A stretch of DNA of 64,000 nucleotides from Bythopirellula polymerisocia (GCF_007860015.1 NZ_SJPS01000004.1:1-64000), one strand, 5' to 3'. Shown: positions 35,101 to 44,327, numbered from the stretch's first letter. Notes: generated from the sequence alone by a model not told the origin. Program-made: numbers and translations.

Positions 35101-35367
35101 ACCGAGAGTGCAGTCATCCCAGCTAAGGAGTGCGAATTGTTCGCCGATGAAGTGGTCACGAAACCAACGGAGATCAATCGATTCCGAGTAATTCGGCGGG
35201 AGCCAATCCTCGGCCTTGTTGGTGTTGCTCTCGATAGCCTTGCGCGCGCCGCGGGGCAAGAAGGCAATCAGAAACGTGGCCGCAATAGCCAACCATAGAT
35301 AGTTGGCCTGTCCAAAGGTCTTGCGAGCCAAAAAGGAAGGCTTCTCGATCTGAGCGGGAGAGGACAC
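32140..35367 (-). CDS. MMPL/RND-family transporter
   Basis: A 1075-residue inner-membrane protein built as two halves, each with one membrane helix, a large periplasmic domain, and a bundle of five or six helices. The first bundle includes VDAILMSMPAVVYVLGLSGAIHIVNYY. The second includes the matching SVALGVAVDDTIHFLTWFRR, with the acidic residues of the proton path. This is the MMPL/Patched-like branch, which often moves lipids or hopanoids. The C-terminal cytoplasmic tail of about 110 residues is Ala/Pro-rich and ends with arginines. Cargo is not known. It is not visibly in an operon. Confidence 0.88.
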   Translation of the reverse strand: MSSPAQIEKPSFLARKTFGQANYLWLAIAATFLIAFLPRGARKAIESNTNKAEDWLPPNYSESIDLRWFRDHFIGEQFALLSWDDCTLGNTTKLDELARKLMPSKEALAQAGPDSDLAKRAHWYKRVISGPAVLEELTSPPVSLGYGEALKRLEGALVGPVKRDAEGNSLGNESRTTCLIVYLSEDATKDNKTMRAAIEKISKIATTECAIAPEAIHMGGPPVDNITIDIEGERTLIRLASLAGLVGFGLSYWCFRSVKVTTIVFAIGVLSAGMSLAIVFYFGILEVMVGGADRPRLGTVDAILMSMPAVVYVLGLSGAIHIVNYYRDARREQGLKGAAEAAVRHGWWPCTLAAFTTAVGLGSLYTSDILPIKKFGLFTGIAVMGTVVVLFTLLPVFLHRFPISDDLLKRQSGDHEHGHLPDWALRLFGIVVGRNVLTCIFWLAVMGIFAIGFTRIGTSVQLLKLLDEDTRLIHDYAWLEGNLGNLVPMEVVLTVPPEKIRTADEHAEADGLQYRMTMLERLDLMREIQSRIEEFPEISRVMSVATFTPETTNTGIGGADRSADYAKNKSLEEHRDKLLSGDYLRMEHDKKSKKETGRELWRVSARVAALGNDDSENGGIDYGQFVEELKSAVDPVLVAYQQRDMIVRGLHKMDKKLDGSQVCILYRTPHGDPEPTPTAQETVLRNLLLKSGVQSKKAGKARAVSFYNLSEFDAHEDEPGYLDRAIQALSNQDALILVSAGSDPTAKQFAQGGLPLIDVTDIPDETFSAAVELEESDKTRPIRSVYTGMVPLVYKTQRQLLISLNESIMWATILIAVVMMFLLKSPLAGLISMIPNVFPIVIIFGALGWLGIKVDIGIMMSASVALGVAVDDTIHFLTWFRRGIKIGLGRVQAVMLAYDRCATAMLQTTIIGGLGLAVFATSTFTPTQQFGYLMISMLGAALIGDLLLLPAILASPLGVCFGGKISEAGTAALASPGAFAEATKKLIEELAASGQLNDISSAPTTSLETIDPPPAIEPKTQPAEPVAAASRDSQLPAQPTRTILADEDHKDLADSPHAALHARLRSLRRESPQGR

Positions 35368-35748
35368 AGGTATTAACTCTCGTGGGAAGCTTGTCTACTG
35401 TGGAAACTCGGGACTGCCAGCAACGCTTGCCTAGCATACAGGTGCGTACTGAAAAAATGTCTTCACAATAACCTAGGCTAACGAGAAACCCTGGATAAGT
35501 CTATGTCGAACGAGTGCCTTCAAGGTCTCGTTGAGGGGACTTTGTGCTTGTTAGGCAATCTGATGTAGGCCAGATCAAATGCTAGGCGAACCCGGCATGG
35601 TTGACACGGCGGTCAGGATGGCCTGCCAACAGGGGTTGATAGCAGGATTCCTCGCCAAAAACCCCAATGTACAAAGACCAACAATGTTGAAATTACAGCT
35701 AAAAGACAGTATTTTGCCTTTGGACATTGCTCATTGGACATTGCCTTT
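35368..35748. other. Non-coding gap
   Basis: No gene is seen. The end next to the outer-membrane barrel gene carries tggacattgctcattggaca (35721-35740), an inverted relative of the spacer repeat at 18011-18051. Confidence 0.5.
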
Positions 35749-37056
35749 CTACCAGTAGCTTTCGAAGCCGATTGCCCCCCCCAGGTAGACCACGTCGCTG
35801 TTCATCAAGAGTTGAGGGCTGCCGCTAGGGATGAAGTCGACCTGATAGGGTGCTAGCGAGACACCCGAGAGGTGCATCACTTCGAAACTAGTTCGCAACG
35901 AAAAGTTGGGGCGCAGGTGCCATTTGCCGATGAGAGCCGCCTGACCAATCCAGGTCATGTTATCTCCTTCGAGATCGGTGCTGCCTGAAGTGATATTGCC
36001 GGTGACATCGAAACTCGAGTCGAGGTCGATCATGTTTAAATACATTCCACCCTTCACCTTGGCTTCAAGACTCCAGCGAGACGTCTCGTAGGAATGTCCG
36101 ATTCCCATTTCGGTACCGATCAAGTGATTGCCTGTTCGCACATGATAGTTGCCGGTCTCGTCATTTAGGTCGGCATTTCCGTCTGGGATTCCGAAAGCCA
36201 TGATTTTCAAATCCTCATCGAGGCTGAAGTAACGCAGGCCTGCCAGCAACGAGTTTGTTGACGATGGTTGAGCACGTCGCACCCAGTGGCCGCTCGGCTC
36301 GAGTTCCATGCGATCCTTCTGCATGCGCTGCTTTACATTGTAGGTCAGTTCAAAGCTGTTGAACCAACTGTTGTAATCGAACTCCATTCTTTGAGCGCCA
36401 CTAAAGCTAGGATTGCCATTGGTTATTGTAAGAGGCATCACCAGGTTTCCACCGTCGAGCTCAGAGCTCTGACTCCAGTTGCCGCCGCCAAAAATGGTAA
36501 ATTCCATGGTGTGATCTCGATTCGCACAATCGCGAAACAAGAAGCGACCCACGTTTAGGCGGGGGGCCCCTTCGACTCCCGGCTTGGCACCGTCGATAGC
36601 CAACTGATTTTTCGTCCCGAGTCGCTGAATAGGATTCAAGACCGAGGCGTCAAAGGCCAGGGTAACACCTGAAGTGTCAAAGCTACGTTCGAGCAATACG
36701 GCATCTATTTCGCCGTACCAGAATCCGCGTCGCAGCCAGGTGCCCGTGCTTTCAAGTAGTGCAGGTTGGCAATCGAACGTGCGGAAATCATCCTGTGCGG
36801 CTTTTTCCACATCGGACTCAAAATCATCTGAGCTCAGAGGAGTTGAAAGAGGCTCCGCGATCGGCTGAGGGATTTCTTCGCCAGGAGGCAGCATCATGCG
36901 CTGCAAGCCGGGTGCTGTCGCCTCGCCCTGAGCAGCAAACATGAACTGAGGAGGGATGTCTCCCTGGGTTTGGGCTTCATAAAGATCCTGTGCAAGAGCC
37001 CCACCCCTGGGGATTCCCAGCACACCTAATATCAGCAGTCCAACTATCTTTTTCAC
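35749..37056 (-). CDS. Predicted outer-membrane beta-barrel protein (BBP7-like)
   Basis: About 435 residues from the GTG at 37056 (VKKIVGLLILGVLG). That start is preceded by a good ggggagg at nine-base spacing; an upstream ATG at 37134 would put 26 residues before the signal peptide. The signal peptide ends ALAQ. The mature region has a short acidic linker, then alternating hydrophobic strands and YxSWF/FELTYN-type segments. These include a closing GLRYFSLDED pattern and a C-terminal aromatic residue (FESYW), as expected for a porin-like barrel. The match to the planctomycete BBP7 group is by appearance only. Confidence 0.65.
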   Translation of the reverse strand: MKKIVGLLILGVLGIPRGGALAQDLYEAQTQGDIPPQFMFAAQGEATAPGLQRMMLPPGEEIPQPIAEPLSTPLSSDDFESDVEKAAQDDFRTFDCQPALLESTGTWLRRGFWYGEIDAVLLERSFDTSGVTLAFDASVLNPIQRLGTKNQLAIDGAKPGVEGAPRLNVGRFLFRDCANRDHTMEFTIFGGGNWSQSSELDGGNLVMPLTITNGNPSFSGAQRMEFDYNSWFNSFELTYNVKQRMQKDRMELEPSGHWVRRAQPSSTNSLLAGLRYFSLDEDLKIMAFGIPDGNADLNDETGNYHVRTGNHLIGTEMGIGHSYETSRWSLEAKVKGGMYLNMIDLDSSFDVTGNITSGSTDLEGDNMTWIGQAALIGKWHLRPNFSLRTSFEVMHLSGVSLAPYQVDFIPSGSPQLLMNSDVVYLGGAIGFESYW

Positions 37057-37357
37057 CGCAAAGACCTCCCCTTTGGAACGACAAGCAAAATTCTCGCGCA
37101 TCAAGTGCGAAAGAAATTCGTACAGGGGATTCATCGTCCATGATTCAGGGAAGATGCAGGAATAACCGGCAGAATCGTAAAAATCCTCAAAAACCCGCTA
37201 AGCGGCAAAGGCTTCGATAGCTCGTGTATATTAGCTAAACTAACTGGTTTGACATCGACCGACTTAAAGGCTGCGACTGCTAAGACTCAAACGGCAGCTG
37301 GAGTATAATCCGCTTTACACATTTTCCCATCAAGAGCCCACAAGGAGCGAAGCCATT

Positions 37358-38410
37358 ATGTCCGCCAATTCGATTACCTCTCTGATTCGTACAGGCACGA
37401 AACTGTGGCTCGACTCGGTCGATCCTGACCTGATTGCCGAGAATCTCAAACTGGGTGCCACGGGTGCGACATCGAATCCCATAATCATCAGCGACCTGGT
37501 GAAGTCCGGGCGCTACGACAAGGAGCTTGCCCGATTGCTCCAAAGTGCCGACTCGCCGAGTGATGCTGCGTGGCAACTCAATGACCAAGTTGTTGCAGAA
37601 GCCCAGCGAGTCTTCGAGCCGACCTGGCAGAAAACTCAGGGGGATGATGGCTACGTGAGTTTTGAAGTGGATCCCTTGTTGGAGGATCCTTCTGCAGATA
37701 TGCCGATGGCCGATCGAGTGAAACGATATGTCTCCGAAGGGATCAAGTGGTCGCGAGGACATAAGAATCGCATGATCAAGGTCCCTGCCACACCGGCGGG
37801 TATTGCGGCGCTCCCTGAGCTAGCGGCCCAGGGTATTCCGCTGAACGTCACATTGATTTTCACCCAACGGCAATACGAGGCCGCGCGAGATGCAGTCTGG
37901 GAAGGAGCTCAGCGAAGAGAATCGCTCGACACATTCAAGAGTGTCTACAGCATCTTCATTTCGCGGGTTGATGTGTACACCCAGAAGCATGTGCCTGATT
38001 TGTCGGCAGCGGCGCAAGGGCAAGTCGGAATTCTGAATGCCAAGCAATTGTGGCAGTCGAATCAAGCTTTCTGGGCCAAGCACTCGACGCCTCTGAAACA
38101 AGAGATCGTGTTCGCCAGTACTGGAACTAAGAATGCCGAGGATCCGCCATGGAAATATGTGATCGTCTTGGCTGGCAGTGACATTCAAACGAATCCCCCT
38201 GCAACGAATGACGCAGTCGCCCAGAGCGATCTGACGTTTACACGCACGGTTGACGAGCTCCCTCCTTCCGAGGTCGTGGAAGAAATCGCTGCGAAAGTTG
38301 ATATGCAAAAATTGGAAGAGACGCTGATGCGAGAAGGAATCCAGAAGTTTGCTGATCCTCAAAAGGCACTTTTAGCCCTCGTCGAAGAGAAGGCAAAGCA
38401 GCTGGTCTAG
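37358..38410 (+). CDS. tal: Transaldolase
   Basis: A 350-residue pentose-phosphate-pathway enzyme that moves a dihydroxyacetone unit between sugar phosphates. The substrate-binding segment GATSNPIIISDLVKSG lies at about 36-51. The Schiff-base lysine is Lys141 in RMIKVPATPAGIAAL, and NVTLIFTQRQYEAA follows. The length falls between the short (about 220 residues) and the classical families, as is common for planctomycete and actinobacterial forms. It is monocistronic by spacing. Confidence 0.92.
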   Translation: MSANSITSLIRTGTKLWLDSVDPDLIAENLKLGATGATSNPIIISDLVKSGRYDKELARLLQSADSPSDAAWQLNDQVVAEAQRVFEPTWQKTQGDDGYVSFEVDPLLEDPSADMPMADRVKRYVSEGIKWSRGHKNRMIKVPATPAGIAALPELAAQGIPLNVTLIFTQRQYEAARDAVWEGAQRRESLDTFKSVYSIFISRVDVYTQKHVPDLSAAAQGQVGILNAKQLWQSNQAFWAKHSTPLKQEIVFASTGTKNAEDPPWKYVIVLAGSDIQTNPPATNDAVAQSDLTFTRTVDELPPSEVVEEIAAKVDMQKLEETLMREGIQKFADPQKALLALVEEKAKQLV

Positions 38411-38544
38411 TGCGGCAGAGGCTCAGTAGGGCGGTATTGGTTGCGGCACTATGCCTTGGTGCGATACTATGCTGCATGTGATTTTCGAATCTATTCGATT
38501 CTCGTATTCATTTCTGTTTTCATTAATTCAAACGGTAGATAGTC

Positions 38545-40674
38545 ATGGCAATTGATCCTTACTCTCCGTGTCCGTGTGGTAGTGGCAAGAAGCTGAAGTT
38601 TTGCTGCCCTGATCTTGCTGGCGACATCGAAAAGATTCACCGGATGGTTGCCGGCGATCAACCGCATGCCGCGATCAAGCATTTGGATTCGCTGCTGGCG
38701 AAGCAGCCTGACAGGGCATCGCTCTTGGACCTGCGGGCCAATCTGGAACTTTCGATGCACGAGTTCGATGCCGCGCGTAAGACAATTGAGCATTATCTGG
38801 CGAAGCATCCTCGCAATCCGGCGGCACTCGGGCAGAAGGCAATTCTCGTTGCGGCTAGTGAGAGCGGCACGGCAGCCATTGCGCCCTTGCAGGATGCACT
38901 GGAATTGCTCGATGACGACATGCCACTGCACGTGTTCGAGGCGATAGGTGCAGTAGGGCATGCGCTGTTACAAGAAGGAGAATTAATCGCTGGTCGCGGG
39001 CACTTGCTGCTTTATGCAGGCATTGCACCAAAAGATGACAACATGGCGATCAAGCTCCTGCTGCGGATGAACTTGCAGAGTGGTTTACCCTTGTTGATTC
39101 GAGAGCTAGCGCTCCCTCGGGATTGTCCGGAGGACGTACTCTGGCAAGGGGAATTCAATCATGCTTCTCGCGCTATTGCACGCGGTCAGTGGCGAATCGC
39201 TGAGGAGATGCTTGTTTCACTGAGAGACAAGGCAGGGGCACAGCCTGAGATCGTTTACAATCTCGCCTTGGTGCGGGGATGGTTAGGAAATCTAGAGTTG
39301 TTTGCAGAGGGATTGCATGAATACGCTCGGCTGGAGACGAACGAAGATCGTGCAGTTGAAGCCGAGGCCTTGGCGCAATTGGTCGATCCCAGTCTAGAAG
39401 ACCCCAAGCTGGATACCGTGCGGATTGCTTATGCCGTTGGCGATGAAGATGCGTTAGCTGAGAGGTTGGCCGAGGACAAACGAGTTGAAGACTATCCACT
39501 TGATCCTGAACAATTCGAGGAAGATGCGCCTCGGCCTAGGAGTAGCTATATCCTGCTTGACAAGCCCACCCCTAAGACACGTCCCGATCTCAAGAGAGAA
39601 GAGATTCCAACCGTCTTAGGTTTTCTTAGCCTTTATGGCAAGCGGACGGATCGCCCAGCTCAATTGGAATTGACGACCGATCGCGAAGAGGGATTCGAAG
39701 GTGTCAAATCACAGTTGGTCGATGTGACTGGAGGATATCTTGGCGAAATTCTGGAAGAGGAAGTGGTCGCTGAGAAGTCATGGAGTGAAGAATCCTTGAG
39801 TTGGCGCTGGCGATTGCCGCCTGGTACGCCTCTCGACCAGCGGAATGAATTGGTGGCTGAAGGACGACGCGAGGCGATTCTTGAGCGGTGGACTGAGGCG
39901 CCGCGTGCAGCGCTGGGGGGCAAGAGTCCTCGGGAAACCGTGGGTGATCCGGAGTTTCGACTAGCCCTACTTGCTAGTGCTCTGATCATTGAACAGGCCG
40001 CAGACAATCCGCAGGAATTGCCCCTGTTCGCGGAGCTTCGCCAACAACTTGGTTTGCCGGACAATGCAGTTTCGGATTCCGAGCAAAACGTTGATAGTCG
40101 ATTCCCCATGGTGCGAGTTCCTCAACTCGACCTTTCCAAGCTTGATGAACAACAATTAGATGACCTCTTGAATCGTGCGACTATGTTAGGCGCGAATCTG
40201 GCTATCTTGGTGGTAGGAAGTGAATTAGTCGCACGAGCCGACCAGTTGCAAAACATTGATCTTAGCAAGGCATTTCGCCAAATGGTTCGAGTCGAGCCCG
40301 ATCTTAGCCGAGCGCAAGAGTGGATTGCCAAGGCACGAAGGTGGGCGGAGAAAAACCATCGCTCAGCGTCTGAATGGGCATTGCTCGACTTAGAAGTAGC
40401 GATTGCTCGCAACGACTCGACAGCAGCCCAGCGAGTGCTCGAAGAGCTTCGTACAGTTCATATCAATGAGCCAGGGGTAGCCGAAGAAACCTATCGGATT
40501 CTATATTCAGCTGGTCTATTGTCTGCAGATGAAACTGGCAGACCTACGCCATTGGCCATGCCAGCCGGTCAAGACTCCGCTCCACAGGAAAGTAGCGGAC
40601 TATGGACGCCGGAGGGAGATGGTGAGGAAGTTTCTGCAGCTGGCGGTGGTAAGTCCGCGATTTGGACTCCGTAG
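38545..40674 (+). CDS. SEC-C motif protein with helical repeats
   Basis: A 709-residue cytoplasmic protein beginning with a SEC-C zinc motif (PCPCGSGKKLKFCC; Cys9, Cys11, Cys20, Cys21), the metal-binding module also found at the end of SecA. The next ~250 residues are alpha-helical with TPR-like pairs (DSLLAKQPDRASLLDLRANL, KTIEHYLAKHPRNPAALGQK). The rest is charged and of unknown fold. The role is not known. Its stop codon lies 14 bp before the ribD ATG, so the two are likely cotranscribed. Confidence 0.75.
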   Translation: MAIDPYSPCPCGSGKKLKFCCPDLAGDIEKIHRMVAGDQPHAAIKHLDSLLAKQPDRASLLDLRANLELSMHEFDAARKTIEHYLAKHPRNPAALGQKAILVAASESGTAAIAPLQDALELLDDDMPLHVFEAIGAVGHALLQEGELIAGRGHLLLYAGIAPKDDNMAIKLLLRMNLQSGLPLLIRELALPRDCPEDVLWQGEFNHASRAIARGQWRIAEEMLVSLRDKAGAQPEIVYNLALVRGWLGNLELFAEGLHEYARLETNEDRAVEAEALAQLVDPSLEDPKLDTVRIAYAVGDEDALAERLAEDKRVEDYPLDPEQFEEDAPRPRSSYILLDKPTPKTRPDLKREEIPTVLGFLSLYGKRTDRPAQLELTTDREEGFEGVKSQLVDVTGGYLGEILEEEVVAEKSWSEESLSWRWRLPPGTPLDQRNELVAEGRREAILERWTEAPRAALGGKSPRETVGDPEFRLALLASALIIEQAADNPQELPLFAELRQQLGLPDNAVSDSEQNVDSRFPMVRVPQLDLSKLDEQQLDDLLNRATMLGANLAILVVGSELVARADQLQNIDLSKAFRQMVRVEPDLSRAQEWIAKARRWAEKNHRSASEWALLDLEVAIARNDSTAAQRVLEELRTVHINEPGVAEETYRILYSAGLLSADETGRPTPLAMPAGQDSAPQESSGLWTPEGDGEEVSAAGGGKSAIWTP

Positions 40675-40688
40675 ACTGCGAGTCTCTC

Positions 40689-41792
40689 ATGAATAAACCT
40701 GCCGACAATCTGCATATGACCCGCGCGCTCGAATTGGCAGAGCAGGGGCGAGGCTATGTGGAACCCAATCCGATGGTTGGCTGCGTGATCGTCCAAGGCG
40801 GGAAAGTGGCTGGGGAGGGGTGGCATCAAAAGTTCGGTGGGCCGCATGCGGAAATCGTGGCTCTTGCCGCTGCTGGGAAAACGGCAAAAGGGGCAGAAGT
40901 GTACGTCACATTGGAGCCCTGTTGCCATCAGGGCAAGACTCCTCCGTGTACCGATGCACTTATCAAGGCGGGGGTAACCCGTGTCGTGGTCGGTTGCGAG
41001 GACCCCAACCCGCAAGTGGCCGGGAAAGGAATCTCGCAGCTGCGTGAGGCGGGGATCGAAGTCGAGTTGCTTGCAGACTTTGCACCGGCTCGCAGATTGA
41101 TCGCTCCCTTCGCCAAGTTGGTTTCCACGGGGAGGCCGTGGGTGATTGCCAAATGGGCCATGACCCTGGACGGCAAACTGGCTACGCACACGGGAGATAG
41201 CCAATGGATCTCAGGCGAGGCATCCCGGGCAGTGGTGCATCATGTGCGGGGGTTGGTCGATGGGATCGTGGTTGGAAAAGGAACAGTCGTGCAAGATGAC
41301 CCGACGCTCACAGCAAGACCAGCCGGTGCGCGGGTTGCCACCCGAATTGTACTGGACTCCTTGGCATCGCTTTCCACAGACAGCCGACTGGTACAGACGT
41401 TGGATGAGGCCCCCGTAATGCTTGTCGCCAGGGAGGATGCTCCCGCACAGCGAATCAATGCGTTGCGCGAACTAGGAGTGGACGTGCTTCCAATTTCTTT
41501 GGGAGATCACGAAGAGTTCATCGACCAATTGCTGGATGAGTTGGGGCGAAGGCAGATGACCAATCTACTCGTTGAGGGCGGAGCAACGTTGCTCGGCATC
41601 CTTTTTGACCTCGGTGCCATTGACGAGGTCCATGTCTTTGTGGCACCTAAGCTTGTCGGTGGCCAAACGGCATTGACCCCTGTTGCCGGCCAGGGATTAG
41701 CGGAGATGGCCACGGCACTCGAATTGGATGAAATCGAGGTAAATGTTCTCGACGGCGATGTGCATATACACGGCTATGTCAGACCGCGTTGA
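40689..41792 (+). CDS. ribD: Bifunctional riboflavin deaminase/reductase RibD
   Basis: About 367 residues from the ATG at 40689. It catalyses two steps of riboflavin synthesis: deamination of the pyrimidine, then reduction of the ribosyl side chain. The deaminase domain has the zinc site HAE (53-55) and PCCHQGKTPPC (77-87). The reductase domain starts near RPWVIAKWAMTLDGKLAT and includes DSQWISG and LLVEGGATLLG. Both active sites appear intact. The other rib genes are not in the window. Confidence 0.95.
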   Translation: MNKPADNLHMTRALELAEQGRGYVEPNPMVGCVIVQGGKVAGEGWHQKFGGPHAEIVALAAAGKTAKGAEVYVTLEPCCHQGKTPPCTDALIKAGVTRVVVGCEDPNPQVAGKGISQLREAGIEVELLADFAPARRLIAPFAKLVSTGRPWVIAKWAMTLDGKLATHTGDSQWISGEASRAVVHHVRGLVDGIVVGKGTVVQDDPTLTARPAGARVATRIVLDSLASLSTDSRLVQTLDEAPVMLVAREDAPAQRINALRELGVDVLPISLGDHEEFIDQLLDELGRRQMTNLLVEGGATLLGILFDLGAIDEVHVFVAPKLVGGQTALTPVAGQGLAEMATALELDEIEVNVLDGDVHIHGYVRPR

Positions 41793-41875
41793 GCAATCCT
41801 TCCTATTCGCCTCACAATTTGGCCACGGTACGCTGGCGGCCGGCTCGGTTGCGATGTTCGCACAACCGGATCCTT

Positions 41876-43249
41876 TCACTCAATCGATTCAATATCAACC
41901 AGCGAGAATAGTTCCTGCCTGGATTTGTTTGGCAAGGTGCGACGTTGAGCCTCAAAGATAATCTCTTGCAATCGCTCGCGTGGGAATCGTAGCGGCTTTA
42001 ATTCTTGAGAAGTTCGGGTTTTTTCGTCGGCAACCTTAATACTCAGCATGTACTCACCAACTGGCTCGTTGTCGTCCGGGAGAATCAAAGACCATCTCCA
42101 GTGGGTATCGTTTACTTTGTTTGTCGAAATGGTGTGCTCACGGCAGGAGCGTGACCTATTGCCTTGGCAAAACTCAAAGGTTGGCTGGCGGGCAAAGAAA
42201 ACTTTCTCTCCCTCTTTCGTATCGTACTGATACCAGCAGGCCAAAACAGCTCGCTCTTCAACGTTTAGGCTGTGCCATGATCCTAGCCAAGTTGTGTCGG
42301 AGCCCCCTTCACCGTAGGGCGACAATTTGATGCCTTGCATGTCTAGGTCCTCCGCCTTATTTGCATCAAGCTTGATTAGTTTGTAATCCTGCGGGGCTTG
42401 GAAGGAGAAGAGCGAGACAGGCGGTTCGACATCGACTTGAATGACGTCCCTCGTACTGAGCTTTTCGACACCTGATTCATCTACAGTGTTGGTTTCCGAT
42501 TTCATCGGGATGCCGGTCAATCGGTTGAGCCATACGCGATGCCGCCCTGCAAACGCAAATGGGACTTCCTCTTGGTCGAATTCATACACGTCACAGAGAA
42601 CACCCTGAAAATCTACGGATCGAATCTTGCGATAATATTCGGGAGGTCCCTGGAGGAAATTACTGGCGATGCTGGACTGGATAAATGACTCCACCATAAG
42701 TTCTGTATAAAAGGCGTCACCAGCGACATTAGCGATTGTCGCTTCTCTTTTGTCGTCTGACACAACGATTGTCTCTTTGCCATTGCTGGCCATGTATGCG
42801 CTCGTTACGGTCGAGGGCTTTCCTCCACCTGGAATACTGAATCCATAAGACCGATAACCGAGACAATTCGGTCGCCTGGCGTATAATTCCGTTGGGAATT
42901 TTTCTAGCTTCTCGTCGCCATTCTCGGAAGTGATTGTCTGGTAAATCCATCCTTTCAGGTAGAGGCTACGAATGGTCATAAGCCTCTCTGCCAAGTGCTC
43001 CATGCCATACACAGTCTGGGGAGTTCCTCCGCCAAGAGACAGAAGTAAACCGATCGCTACCAGCAAAAGTGCTGCCACGGCTAGTCGTGAATATGTCAAC
43101 CACTTAGGAAGATGACTGGCATTGTTAGGATGAGCGGCGATGGGTGTGCATGACAGTAAGTTGAGTAGTTCCCTGCGGCACATGTCATGTCGAGCATCAA
43201 AGGTGTCGTAGTAGGAACGCAACATGTTATCGTTTTGCTGTAGATTCAT
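41876..43249 (-). CDS. Membrane-anchored LolA/RseB-like protein coupled to an ECF sigma factor
   Basis: A 457-residue protein with a cytoplasmic N-terminus of about 53 residues (including HDMCRRELLNLLSC), one membrane helix (55-73) and a large periplasmic part. The periplasmic part begins HLAERLMTIRSLYLKGWIYQ and contains WLNRLTGIPMKSET, the look of LolA/RseB-like lipid-sensing sheets. Its ATG overlaps the sigma-factor stop by four bases (ATGA), so the two are translationally coupled. By position it should be the anti-sigma or signal-sensing partner. A classical zinc anti-sigma motif (HxxxCxxC) is not complete. Confidence 0.7.
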   Translation of the reverse strand: MNLQQNDNMLRSYYDTFDARHDMCRRELLNLLSCTPIAAHPNNASHLPKWLTYSRLAVAALLLVAIGLLLSLGGGTPQTVYGMEHLAERLMTIRSLYLKGWIYQTITSENGDEKLEKFPTELYARRPNCLGYRSYGFSIPGGGKPSTVTSAYMASNGKETIVVSDDKREATIANVAGDAFYTELMVESFIQSSIASNFLQGPPEYYRKIRSVDFQGVLCDVYEFDQEEVPFAFAGRHRVWLNRLTGIPMKSETNTVDESGVEKLSTRDVIQVDVEPPVSLFSFQAPQDYKLIKLDANKAEDLDMQGIKLSPYGEGGSDTTWLGSWHSLNVEERAVLACWYQYDTKEGEKVFFARQPTFEFCQGNRSRSCREHTISTNKVNDTHWRWSLILPDDNEPVGEYMLSIKVADEKTRTSQELKPLRFPRERLQEIIFEAQRRTLPNKSRQELFSLVDIESIE

Positions 43250-43785
43250 TGTCTTACCCTTTTTTTCGAGGTCATTTGCTTGGCCAAATTCGCACGCGCT
43301 CGCTCGAGCAGTTTGTAGAAACCTGAAGCGGATAATTCGAGTACTTTCTGTGCAACTGGGGCGGGCTGTTCAGTCAGGTAAAAGATGTGAATTGCGAGTC
43401 GTTCGCGTTCTGGAAGTCGAGAGATGGCGCGATGGAGGTCTTCGAGTTTCGAAAGTTGGGAATCATCTGTATCCTTAGCGTGTAGGTCGAAAAAAGGTTC
43501 CATCTTTAGATTGTTTATGGCGTTATTTCTTCTATGCCAATCGATGGTCATGCGACGCGTGATTTCGACGAGCCAAGAACCAAATTGGTCGGCATGTTGA
43601 AGCTGCTCCAATTTGTGAAAAGCTCGCAGAAAAACCTCTTGAGCCAAATCCTCGGCATCTGCTTGATTCCCCAACCGGTCATAGCAGATCGCACGCACGA
43701 GACGTCCGTACCGATCATAAAGTATCCCAAAGGCATGTAAGTCACCCGCTCGGACTCTCTCCACCAGTTCAGAACAGTGTTCCAT
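43246..43785 (-). CDS. ECF-type RNA polymerase sigma factor
   Basis: About 179 residues from the ATG at 43785 (MEHCSELVERVRAG); an ATG at 43827 would add 14. Region 2 is present (FGILYDRYGRLVRAICYDRL, then the DAEDLAQEVFLRAFHKL motif). Region 4 follows (RLPERERLAIHIFYL, then a helix-turn-helix AQKVLELSASGFYKLLERA). It overlaps the next gene by four bases. The pair is a typical sigma/regulator unit, but which stress or substrate it senses is not known. Confidence 0.9.
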   Translation of the reverse strand: MEHCSELVERVRAGDLHAFGILYDRYGRLVRAICYDRLGNQADAEDLAQEVFLRAFHKLEQLQHADQFGSWLVEITRRMTIDWHRRNNAINNLKMEPFFDLHAKDTDDSQLSKLEDLHRAISRLPERERLAIHIFYLTEQPAPVAQKVLELSASGFYKLLERARANLAKQMTSKKRVRQ

Positions 43786-43907
43786 TTTCAAGATTCCATA
43801 TTTGGGGGAGTAATCCGCTTCAATCAACTAGACGAAAGAGTTGACCGAGATTCCACTGAAATCTATGAAAAACATGAATACTTGCTATTAAAAAGCGCAG
43901 GCAGCCT

Positions 43908-44327
43908 TTATTCGCCCCACATCGTGGCCACGATGCGGCGACGTGCGGCCCGATTGCGATGTTCGCAAAGATAGATGCCTTGCCAGGTGCCCAGGCAGAG
44001 TTGACCGTCACGGATGGGAATCGACTGGGAGCAGCCCAGCAGCGAGGATTTCACGTGCGCGGGCATATCATCGGGCCCTTCACACGTATGTCGGTACGGG
44101 AAGGACTCAGGGGCAATTGCCGACAAGCTGCTTTCCATATCTAGTGGTACGTCGGGATCGGCATTCTCATTGATCGACAGGGACGCCGAGGTGTGTTGCA
44201 GGAACAGATTCAATAAACCCACGTGGAATTGACTAATCTCGGGCAGGGAATCGAGGATTTCAGCCGTTATGAGATGAAAGCCGCGCCGGTGGGCTGGTAG
44301 CTGTAGATTTCGCTGGATCCAAGGCAT
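43908..44327 (-). CDS. YjbQ family protein (UPF0047)
   Basis: About 139 residues from the ATG at 44327 (MPWIQRNLQL). A purine-rich gagag precedes it; an upstream ATG at 44369 is less likely because family members start at this MxW. The conserved HTSASLSINENADPDV and HVKSSLLG segments and the C-terminal GTWQGIYLCEHR are all present. YjbQ proteins have been reported to have thiamine-phosphate-synthase side activity; the true role is unsettled. It lies downstream of no obvious operon partner. Confidence 0.9.
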   Translation of the reverse strand: MPWIQRNLQLPAHRRGFHLITAEILDSLPEISQFHVGLLNLFLQHTSASLSINENADPDVPLDMESSLSAIAPESFPYRHTCEGPDDMPAHVKSSLLGCSQSIPIRDGQLCLGTWQGIYLCEHRNRAARRRIVATMWGE

